Assembly: GCA_002256535.1 (NCBI GenBank)
Contig: NMUJ01000022.1
Coordinates: 1 to 12,082, forward strand
DNA length: 12,082 nt
From: Caldifarciminota bacterium 4484_18
GTDB taxonomy: Bacteria; Hydrothermota; UBA3073; NMUJ01
Direction: 5' to 3'
Positions 6,337-12,082 of the stretch are shown in pieces. The notes below the pieces were generated by a model. That model was not told the DNA's origin. It did not search any database and saw only the letters and a list, made by a program, of their open reading frames with translations. Position 1 is the stretch's first letter; each line of letters starts with the position of its first letter. Position numbers and translations under genes: made by a program.

Positions 6337-7007
6337 TGATAAACGTTACACTTTTAGCTCATACACCTGACCCTTTACGTGTGATCTATACAGCAGCTAA
6401 GGCTTGCTATTCAGGGGGTAAACCAGAAACCATATTCAAAACAGCAGCCACACGCCAGACTATGGAACACGTCATACGTAAGGTGGTCGAGCGTGGCCAC
6501 CATTCTGTATTGGAGCATGTAAACTTTACATTCGCCATCTCCGGTATATCACGAGCATGCTCACATCAACTCGTACGTCATAGGGTAGCCAGCTACTCAC
6601 AACAGAGCCAACGATATGTGGAACCATCAGCTGAGTTTGTCGTACCTCGTACGATAAGAGAGCACCACAAAGCTAATGATATGTTCTACAAAACAATTGA
6701 ACACTGCATGAGAGTCTATAAGGAGATGCTAACCTTGGGTATACCGAAGGAAGATGCACGTTTTGTGTTACCCAACGCTACACCCACAAATATCGTTGTG
6801 ACGATGAACTTACGTGAGTTAATACATGTGGCGGGGTTACGGTTATGTGCACGTGCACAGTGGGAGATAAAATTCGTGCTTGCACTTATTAAGAAGGAGG
6901 TAAAGAAAGTGGACAAATTTCTCGGTGAACTACTTGTACCCAGATGTGTAAGTTTAGGCTATTGTCCAGAGGAGGTAAGTTGTGGTCTTAGACCTAAAAA
7001 GGGATAA
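6336..7007 (+). CDS. thyX: Flavin-dependent thymidylate synthase
   Basis: This enzyme makes dTMP from dUMP using FAD, NADPH and methylene-tetrahydrofolate, independently of ThyA. The protein is 223 residues, typical for the family. It shows GHHSVLEH (54-61), the ThyX signature RHR-x7-S (R81, H82, R83, S91) in RHRVASYSQQSQRY, and the later NLRELIHVAGLRLCARAQWE, which carries the conserved substrate-binding arginines. The start shares an A with the pyrE stop (TAATG), and GGAGG lies 9 bases before it. ThyX organisms recycle folate differently from ThyA organisms and often lack a DHFR. None is seen in this window. Confidence 0.97.
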   Translation: MINVTLLAHTPDPLRVIYTAAKACYSGGKPETIFKTAATRQTMEHVIRKVVERGHHSVLEHVNFTFAISGISRACSHQLVRHRVASYSQQSQRYVEPSAEFVVPRTIREHHKANDMFYKTIEHCMRVYKEMLTLGIPKEDARFVLPNATPTNIVVTMNLRELIHVAGLRLCARAQWEIKFVLALIKKEVKKVDKFLGELLVPRCVSLGYCPEEVSCGLRPKKG

Positions 7008-7482
7008 GAAATTACACGTTGGTCAGCTAAAAGACGGTAGTGTTGAGCGGTTCTCCTTTGTTATATCACAAGAGGCGTGGAACCTGAAATTGTTAGCAAG
7101 CAATGTAACGGTATCACTTATGATTGTCAAACGTGGCACCCGCATACGTGTGAAGGGTAAGCTGAAGTTCAAGTTACAGCTGGAATGCTACAGGTGTGGT
7201 GAGCCATTCACGACTGATAACGAGGAGTCGTTCGACCTCCTCTTTTTTGTTGAACATCCCAGCTTCTACGGTAGGAGCAAGGAACTCACGATGGAGGATT
7301 TTCGTGTCCTGCCATACAATGGGGATGAGATCGATCTCTGGCAAGTATTACGTGAGACCATCATACTGGCGATACCTACCAAGCCCCTATGTAAACCCGA
7401 CTGCAAAGGATTGTGCCCCATATGCGGAGTAAACTGGAACCTCACCACGTGTGAACACCAACCGTCGTCTACCTCTGAATAA
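6982..7482 (+). CDS. DUF177 (YceD) family protein
   Basis: This 166-residue protein belongs to DUF177/COG1399 and is called from GTG 6982 because a GGAGGT (6971-6976) sits ahead of it. It overlaps thyX by 26 bases. Characteristic elements are the middle C69-x2-C72 (LECYRCGEPF) and the C-terminal cysteine cluster C137, C141, C145, C148 and C157 in LCKPDCKGLCPICGVNWN. These suggest a metal site. YceD is widely linked to 23S rRNA processing and in most bacteria sits just before rpmF (ribosomal protein L32). No rpmF follows here. The family is clear, but the molecular role in this organism is not. Confidence 0.92.
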   Translation: MVLDLKRDKKLHVGQLKDGSVERFSFVISQEAWNLKLLASNVTVSLMIVKRGTRIRVKGKLKFKLQLECYRCGEPFTTDNEESFDLLFFVEHPSFYGRSKELTMEDFRVLPYNGDEIDLWQVLRETIILAIPTKPLCKPDCKGLCPICGVNWNLTTCEHQPSSTSE

Positions 7483-7574
7483 ACAACCATAACCTATGTT
7501 CAACAGCTGCTAACCCACCGGTTGGGTGTCTAACTTGGTGGTTGAAATTTATGCAATTAAGTTAAAATTAAAAT
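7483..7574 (+). other. Intergenic region with inverted repeats and a possible promoter
   Basis: These 92 bases separate the DUF177 gene from the LptE-like gene. A 5-bp hairpin, ACCCA (7513-7517) with TGGGT (7523-7527), has a 5-base loop. A competing stem pairs AACC/ACC (7512-7519, with one bulged C) with GGTGGTT (7537-7543). There is no T-tract after either, so this is not a standard terminator. TTGAAA (7542-7547) and two TAAAAT boxes (7563-7568 and 7569-7574) form a possible promoter with a non-ideal spacer. No Shine-Dalgarno precedes the next gene. No rpmF coding sequence (MAVPKRR-type start) is visible. Confidence 0.4.
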
Positions 7575-7577
7575 GTG

Positions 7578-8054
7578 ATGCATGATAGGGTAATAAAAAG
7601 TATCACACTGCTTACGATACTTGTGACTGCATGTGTGTATAGTTTTACAGGGTTTGTGCCACCTGGTCGTGAGACTATCTACATATATCCGTTTGGAAAC
7701 GAAACCACTCGATATGGGTTAGAAAACCTCATAATGGAGAAGATACAAGCCGCATTTATAAGTGATGGTAGGGTTAAACTCGTATCTGAGGATAAAGCGA
7801 AGATCAAACTTAAGGGTGTGATCACCGGCTACGAACGTACGGTATTCTCATATACAGGTACGGATGAAGTAGAACAGTATCGGTTAACCGTAAGGGTTGA
7901 ACTCACCTTATTACAAGATACTGTTACGTTATGGCAACATACGCTCACGAGATGGGTGAACTACCCACCCGATAAAGATGAAGATATCGCACTTGAACAA
8001 CTCTGTACCGAATTAGGCAACGATGTAGTACATGGTGTGATAGAGGGATGGTAA
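7578..8054 (+). CDS. lptE: LptE-family outer-membrane lipoprotein
   Basis: LptE plugs the LptD barrel and helps insert lipopolysaccharide into the outer membrane. From ATG 7578 the protein has a signal peptide with lipobox VTAC (lipid-bearing Cys19). It then reads YSFTGFVPPGRETIYIYPF, YGLENLIMEKIQAAFISDGR and, later, KGVITGYERTVFSYTG, the pattern of short LptE/RlpB-like lipoproteins. GTG 7575 is an alternative start one codon upstream. No Shine-Dalgarno is visible before either start. The stop overlaps the next start (xerC/D, 8048), so the two are co-translated. LPS assembly is inferred from the family; an outer membrane in the host follows from it. Confidence 0.85.
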   Translation: MHDRVIKSITLLTILVTACVYSFTGFVPPGRETIYIYPFGNETTRYGLENLIMEKIQAAFISDGRVKLVSEDKAKIKLKGVITGYERTVFSYTGTDEVEQYRLTVRVELTLLQDTVTLWQHTLTRWVNYPPDKDEDIALEQLCTELGNDVVHGVIEGW

Positions 8055-8932
8055 ATATTATCGATCGATTTGCTACATACTTGAGGGTAGAACGTGGTTG
8101 CACAGAGAACACATGTACATCTTACGTACACGATATACGTAGGTTTATTGAGTTTATGAACCGGCGACACATAAGCTGGGATAGGGTTGATCTAAATACC
8201 GTAAATGGTTACATAACGTATCTGCGTCGTAAGGGCTACTTGAATAGCTCAATATCACGTACCATAGCCGCTATCAAGTCGTTTTACAGGTTTTTGGTTA
8301 TCGAGAGGTACCTCGATACTTCACCGGTGGAGCTACTGGAATATCCGAAGAAGGAACTGAAATTACCGAACGTGCTGACACAGGATGAAATATTCCGTAT
8401 TATAGAAGCTGCCGATAGCTATACACCGTTAGGTATTAGAGATAGGGCGATGCTCGAACTACTGTACTCCACTGGCATACGTATAAGTGAGTTGACCAAC
8501 CTCAAGTTAGCGGATATGTTTTTGGATGAAGCATTTTTACGTATCATTGGCAAGGGTGGTAAGGAACGCTACGTACCCATAGGTAAACTGGCAATGGACT
8601 GGCTAACTATATATCTGGAGCGCGGACGTCCGTATCTCAAACAGCACCATGATAGTGGTTACCTATTCATCAACCGTAACGGTGATAAGCTCACCCGTAT
8701 GGGCGTATGGAAAATAGTTCAAAAATACGCCAATCGTGCAGGTATTAAGAAGCCAGTAACCCCACATACGTTTAGACATTCATTTGCTACCCACATGTTG
8801 GAAGGTGGTGCCGACCTACGGGTGGTGCAGGAACTGCTCGGACATGCGAGTATCAAAACGACAGAAGTTTACACACATATATCACAGGAGAAGCTCAAAG
8901 AAGCGGTTAGGTTATACCACCCCAGGGGATGA
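8048..8932 (+). CDS. XerC/XerD-type tyrosine recombinase
   Basis: This 294-residue site-specific recombinase has the size and domain order of XerC/XerD, which resolve chromosome dimers at dif. The N-terminal core-binding domain (1-100) carries VERGCTENTCTSYVHDI and SRTIAAIKSFYRFL. The catalytic domain has R145 (TGIRISEL), K172 (GKGGKER), H240 and R243 (HTFRHSFATHML), H266 (LLGHASI) and the nucleophile Y275 (VYTH). All six are present, so the enzyme should be active. It starts inside the last codons of the LptE gene and ends in ATGA with rsmD. A chromosomal housekeeping role is more likely than a phage integrase role, because its neighbours are core genes and no attachment site is seen. I cannot tell XerC from XerD. 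Confidence 0.93.
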   Translation: MVNIIDRFATYLRVERGCTENTCTSYVHDIRRFIEFMNRRHISWDRVDLNTVNGYITYLRRKGYLNSSISRTIAAIKSFYRFLVIERYLDTSPVELLEYPKKELKLPNVLTQDEIFRIIEAADSYTPLGIRDRAMLELLYSTGIRISELTNLKLADMFLDEAFLRIIGKGGKERYVPIGKLAMDWLTIYLERGRPYLKQHHDSGYLFINRNGDKLTRMGVWKIVQKYANRAGIKKPVTPHTFRHSFATHMLEGGADLRVVQELLGHASIKTTEVYTHISQEKLKEAVRLYHPRG

Positions 8933-9462
8933 GGATAACAGGTGGTGAGTTACGTGGCCATCCACTTTATTATTCGAAAAAATTAAGGTTACGGCCGACA
9001 CAGGATAAGGTACGTGGAGCTATCTTCAATGTGCTGGGTGATGAGGTAATAGACCGTATAGTATTCGATCTATTTGCGGGTACGGGTAGCTTCGGGTTGG
9101 ATGCACTGTCGAGAGGTGCCAAAGAGGCATTCTTTATCGAGATATCACGTGCTGCGGTGAGCATATTACGTCGTAATATCGAAAGCTTGGGTTACAGCAG
9201 ATGCGCACATATTATAAGAGAAGATGCGAGTACTTTTATTAAAGACTTGAAGGAGCGCGTAGATAGCGATTGGCGTACAGCGATAGTGTTTATTGATCCG
9301 CCCTACGAAAGTGGTTATCTGAGTGAGCTCCTACCAATCGTCAAGGATTTCCTACCTTATATCCTTATTGTTGAACATTCGAAACGTGAACCATGGCAGC
9401 TTGCCGACCGTACGTTATCATTTGGTGATACACGTGTATCGATTTATTACAGAGAGGGGTAA
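8929..9462 (+). CDS. rsmD: 16S rRNA (guanine(966)-N2)-methyltransferase
   Basis: This SAM-dependent methyltransferase modifies G966 of 16S rRNA in the 30S subunit. The protein is 177 residues, the usual length. It begins MRITGGELRGHPL and carries the RPT motif (RLRPTQDKVRGAIFNVL). It then shows the SAM-binding VFDLFAGTGSFGLDALSRGA and the catalytic DPPY motif (FIDPPYESG), which define the N2-guanine class. The start overlaps the previous stop as ATGA. In many bacteria coaD follows rsmD, but it does not here. Confidence 0.95.
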   Translation: MRITGGELRGHPLYYSKKLRLRPTQDKVRGAIFNVLGDEVIDRIVFDLFAGTGSFGLDALSRGAKEAFFIEISRAAVSILRRNIESLGYSRCAHIIREDASTFIKDLKERVDSDWRTAIVFIDPPYESGYLSELLPIVKDFLPYILIVEHSKREPWQLADRTLSFGDTRVSIYYREG

Positions 9463-9543
9463 CATGATAAGCCTTGCATGTGTGTGATGGAAGCCAAAGG
9501 TTGGCACAAATACAGGCATGGATTTTAAATCTTAGGAGATGTT
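9463..9543 (+). other. Short intergenic region before the exonuclease gene
   Basis: A hairpin, GCCAA (9493-9497), loop AGG, TTGGC (9501-9505), lies in this 81-base gap. A weak promoter, TTGGCA (9501-9506) with TTAAAT (9525-9530, 18-base spacer), overlaps its right arm. An AGGAG motif precedes the ATG at 9544. No U-tract follows the hairpin, so a terminator is unlikely, though the inverted repeat could be an operator. Confidence 0.3.
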
Positions 9544-10416
9544 ATGATAGATTATATGGTTGTTGACATAGAAACTGTATCGATAGTGTTTGACAACCGA
9601 AAAGTGGTGGATTACTTGATACGAAGGCGGTTCACCCCGGGCTTACATCCGGCGTTCTCGAAGATTGTTGCTATTGGGACAAAAACGCCAAACGAACCAC
9701 CTATAGTATTTGTGAACACCGATGAAAAGCAGCTACTTGGACGATTTTGGACCCACTTACGGGATAAGGAGCCACGTCGTATAGTCACATACAACGGGTA
9801 TAGGTTTGATATACCGTTCATCATGATACGTTCGTACATCAACGGTATACAGCCACAACTCGATATCGACCGTAATCGCTGGAACATGTTAAATGAAGAG
9901 TCTAACCACTTCGATTGCCTATGGGCGCTCGCGGGTATGAATGACGAATTTGCCAACATATCGTTAGAAGTAGCGTGCCTCATATTTGGTATAGAGGTGC
10001 CCAATGATTACGATATTCTCACTGGTAAAGATGTCGAACGTGCATACAAACGTAACGATATCGAGGGTATCAAACGTCACTGTGAATATGATATCGTGCT
10101 TACGGAGCAACTATACTTAAAACTCAAGGATATAGCATATCCGGTGAGACGTCCCAAACCCATATCACAGAAACAGCTCGATTACATTATGGAGCTTGCA
10201 CGTCAGCAGGGTATCGAACTTATCCCAGATGACATAAAGGGGTGGTCTTCTCAACAAGCCAGCAAATGGATAGACCAACAAACCGCGGTGTTAAAGCTTT
10301 GGAACAGCCAGAAGTTTTCAAACAGATCATACGTGAAGTTAATCTACTCAACCCCGACCTTGTCATCATGGGGGGTGACCTCATCTATGGCTACACCTCA
10401 GATACTGGGCTTATAA
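9544..10416 (+). CDS. PolB-type (DEDD) 3'-5' exonuclease, with out-of-frame tail
   Basis: This RNase H-fold exonuclease resembles the proofreading domain of family B DNA polymerases. Residues 1-200 hold the fold: D8 and E10 in VVDIETVS, D89 in YNGYRFDIPF, and D183 in HCEYDIVLTEQLYLKL. The last motif usually reads YCE-x-D; here the Tyr is His179, giving H-x3-D. Residues 206-246 (ISQKQLDYIMELARQQGI and WSSQQASKWIDQQ) form a small helical domain often attached to such exonucleases. Recognisable sequence stops near Q246 (about 10281). From there the frame enters metallophosphoesterase DNA in the wrong frame and ends at 10416, so the last 44 residues are spurious. The true stop codon appears to be in missing DNA. 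The role is probably DNA repair or turnover. Confidence 0.82.
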   Translation: MIDYMVVDIETVSIVFDNRKVVDYLIRRRFTPGLHPAFSKIVAIGTKTPNEPPIVFVNTDEKQLLGRFWTHLRDKEPRRIVTYNGYRFDIPFIMIRSYINGIQPQLDIDRNRWNMLNEESNHFDCLWALAGMNDEFANISLEVACLIFGIEVPNDYDILTGKDVERAYKRNDIEGIKRHCEYDIVLTEQLYLKLKDIAYPVRRPKPISQKQLDYIMELARQQGIELIPDDIKGWSSQQASKWIDQQTAVLKLWNSQKFSNRSYVKLIYSTPTLSSWGVTSSMATPQILGL

Positions 10417-11993
10417 GACAGGAATGGCAGAATTTCAACCGCATCGTAAGTGAGCTCGATGCACCATACTACTTGGTGGTAGGTAACCATGATGTTTGGG
10501 ATGAGGTATCGCAACAGATCTATCTGGAAGAATGTGGTGCCCTATACTATTCGTTTGACTATAGGGGGTGCCACTTTATCGTTTTGGATACAGAGATCCC
10601 AGGGCAGGTCAATTATATAACAGGTGAACAGTTACAGTGGTTGAAGGACGACCTCCAGCGTCACAAAGATGCTACCCACATATTTGTGTTCATGCATCGC
10701 CCCGTATGGGCGTATGAGGATACACCTGGCAGGGTATGGATGCACGATATCCATCCATTGCTGGTTAAATACGGGGTAGATATTGTGTTCAGTGGTCACT
10801 GGCATGCGTATGAGATTGACTATCGTGACGGTATACGTTATGTCATAACAGGTGGTGCAGGTGCACCTATCGGTGAGTATCCAGAGGTGGGCGATTTCCA
10901 TCACTACCTCTTATGTACGGTAGATGGCGAATCGGTTGAAATAGCGGTCATCAAACCCGGTAGCATTTTCGATGAAACCATTGTGAAATTTGAAATTGCA
11001 TCACGCTTCCATGGGATACGTACACAATGTATCAGCTACCCCTATATCGATCTACCGCTGGAAGCCGAACATGAACTTACGTTGATAATCGATAATCCAT
11101 TCACAGATACGGTTGCTGGCACAATTAGGTGGCAACTGGAAGGGTTTGAAGGTTGGCAGGTAGCCCCTATCGAGCAAACCTTCAAGTTGCTTCCAACTAC
11201 TCAGCAGGTATTCAGTTTCAAGGTGAGCCCAGCTTCACTCCAGGCATGGTATCCCACCCCCATTGTGGAGGTGCTTTACCCATACGCAAAAGATAAGCAA
11301 CCCATCCCTATCAAGCGTGAGATTAGGTTGATACCCAGTTATGATTGTGAAAGGCTCAGCAGCCCACCCATAATAGATGGTAAGCTTGAAGATTGGCAAG
11401 CCATCCATCCCATAGTACTGAATAAGAGGTATCAGGTGGCTTCACGTGATTCCATCAAATGGATAGGTCCATCAGATAAAAGTGGTAAAATCTACTTCGG
11501 TTGGGATGATACCTGCTTATACCTTGGAGCTGAAGTCATCGATGACATATTTTGTCAACCCGAACATGGTGTCACATTATCACGTGGTGATTGTATTATA
11601 CTGGCGTTCGATGTAGGTGATGACCCAAGAGGTGTGGGTAAGTTGGACAAGTTTCTTACCACATACTTCTTCACGATGACTGAGGATGGACCTACTGTCT
11701 ACCGTAGATATGCAACCAATCAGTCCAAAGTCTGTGATGTAACAGAAATCGTATTTACGGCTAAAAGGGTTCACACCACGGAGATATATGAGGCCAAACT
11801 GCCATGGGCTGCATTAAAACTGCCATGGGCTGCATTAAAAGAGGGGTTTACACCCCAACCAGGTGAGGTCATCGGTTTAGATATCATATTCACAGATAAC
11901 GATGGTAAGGGAAGAGAGGATTGGCTACAGTGGACACCCGGTTATATGGAGAAAGGTGAACTCTCCTACTACGGTAAACTGATACTACGGTGA
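10242..11993 (+). CDS. Metallophosphoesterase with C-terminal CBM9-like domain, N-terminus missing
   Basis: This is a calcineurin-like phosphoesterase joined to a carbohydrate-binding module. Genuine sequence starts near 10281 (NRGVKALEQPEVFKQIIREV); the 13 residues before that come from exonuclease DNA. Phosphoesterase motifs present are LVIMGGDL (GGD, 44-46), VVGNHDVW (GNHD, 81-84), FMHRPVW (H152) and FSGHWHAY (GHWH, 185-188). The first metal motif (D-x-H or D-x-Q) and any signal peptide are missing. Residues of about 255-370 look like an immunoglobulin-like linker domain, and about 373-583 like a CBM9/DOMON-type sandwich (IDGKLEDW, YFGWDDTCLYLGAEV, YEAKLPWAAL). The architecture suggests an exported enzyme acting on cell-surface or polymer phosphoesters. 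A 21-base tandem duplication lies in the last domain. Confidence 0.85.
   Translation: MVFSTSQQMDRPTNRGVKALEQPEVFKQIIREVNLLNPDLVIMGGDLIYGYTSDTGLIRQEWQNFNRIVSELDAPYYLVVGNHDVWDEVSQQIYLEECGALYYSFDYRGCHFIVLDTEIPGQVNYITGEQLQWLKDDLQRHKDATHIFVFMHRPVWAYEDTPGRVWMHDIHPLLVKYGVDIVFSGHWHAYEIDYRDGIRYVITGGAGAPIGEYPEVGDFHHYLLCTVDGESVEIAVIKPGSIFDETIVKFEIASRFHGIRTQCISYPYIDLPLEAEHELTLIIDNPFTDTVAGTIRWQLEGFEGWQVAPIEQTFKLLPTTQQVFSFKVSPASLQAWYPTPIVEVLYPYAKDKQPIPIKREIRLIPSYDCERLSSPPIIDGKLEDWQAIHPIVLNKRYQVASRDSIKWIGPSDKSGKIYFGWDDTCLYLGAEVIDDIFCQPEHGVTLSRGDCIILAFDVGDDPRGVGKLDKFLTTYFFTMTEDGPTVYRRYATNQSKVCDVTEIVFTAKRVHTTEIYEAKLPWAALKLPWAALKEGFTPQPGEVIGLDIIFTDNDGKGREDWLQWTPGYMEKGELSYYGKLILR
11796..11840 (+). repeat. 21-bp tandem duplication inside the phosphoesterase gene
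   Basis: Two exact 21-base copies lie at 11796-11816 and 11817-11837, with the start of a third (AAA, then a mismatch) to 11840. The unit encodes KLPWAAL, so the protein reads KLPWAALKLPWAALK. The length is a multiple of three and the frame is kept. Family members normally have one such strand. Confidence 0.9.
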
Positions 11994-12001
11994 TATGCGG
12001 G

Positions 12002-12082
12002 TTATAATCGTCCTCTTATCAGTTTTATAGGGAGGCTACCAAAACTTAATAACTTGTTGTGAAATTCGCGTAAATCACCGGA
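12002..12082 (-). CDS. C-terminus of a DUF885-family protein (partial)
   Basis: The minus strand from the window end is open for 26 codons and stops at a TAA over 12002-12004. It reads SGDLREFHNKLLSFGSLPIK and ends LIRGRL. This resembles the C-terminus of DUF885 (peptidase-like) proteins, which end in an FHDALLxxGSLPL-type motif. The gene would be convergent with the phosphoesterase, with 8 bases between the two stops. Only the last 26 residues are visible, so the family call rests on one short motif. Confidence 0.6.
   Translation of the reverse strand, partial: SGDLREFHNKLLSFGSLPIKLIRGRL

Noticed and set aside
8048..8932. Phage or island integrase
   Set aside because: The protein has XerC/D size and motifs and sits between lptE-like and rsmD genes with coding overlaps. 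There is no tRNA, attachment repeat or phage gene nearby.
11995..12030. Short ORF MRVIIVLLSVL after the phosphoesterase, resembling the start of a signal peptide
   Set aside because: It stops after 11 codons, and the opposite strand carries a better-supported C-terminus of a DUF885-like gene over the same bases.

Overview
This window looks like chromosomal housekeeping DNA from an uncultivated, probably Gram-negative (diderm) bacterium. The outer-membrane inference rests on an LptE-type lipoprotein, an HtrA-type periplasmic protease and a second small lipoprotein. Codon use is distinctive: Arg is mostly CGT and Ile is often ATA, with moderate GC content. This, together with tightly packed genes and an archaeal/thermophile-style set of pyrimidine enzymes, suggests a candidate-phylum lineage of the FCB/WOR-3 kind. 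That placement is a guess from memory, not a computed one. Every gene but one is on the + strand; the exception is a partial minus-strand gene at the right edge.

Layout. 1-1904: a radical SAM/SPASM protein behind a TATAAT box, translationally coupled to a small lipoprotein. 1946-3224: an HtrA/DegP protease split into two frames, with the serine motif missing at the break. 3243-3903: a sigma-70 factor split into two frames, with most of region 4 missing. 3875-4675: a membrane-anchored LytM/M23-like protein lacking most metal and catalytic residues. 4675-7007: a nucleotide block of ndk, pyrF, pyrE and thyX, with one-base or short overlaps. 6982-7482: a DUF177 (YceD) protein without the usual rpmF after it. 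7575-9462: an LptE-like lipoprotein, a XerC/D recombinase and RsmD, each overlapping the next. 9544-10416: a PolB-type 3'-5' exonuclease running out of frame into 10242-11993, a metallophosphoesterase with a CBM9-like C-terminal domain. 12002-12082: the C-terminus of a convergent, probably DUF885, gene.

Functional links. ndk, pyrF, pyrE and thyX cover UMP formation, dTMP formation and NDP phosphorylation. The HtrA, LytM-like and LptE proteins act in the envelope. XerC/D, RsmD, the sigma factor and the exonuclease serve DNA, ribosome and transcription functions. I see no mobile element, CRISPR array, tRNA or rRNA.

The most unusual property is a series of gene breaks (about 2515, 3812 and 10281). 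At each, a highly conserved core motif is absent in every frame, so these are missing segments rather than simple frameshifts. A 21-bp tandem duplication at 11796 is a fourth possible indel. Either this chromosome carries real deletions or the assembly lost short segments. A defective sole sigma factor would be lethal, so I lean towards assembly loss or strain variation. The best candidate for real unusual biology is the degenerate LytM protein. I found no clear new multi-gene system.
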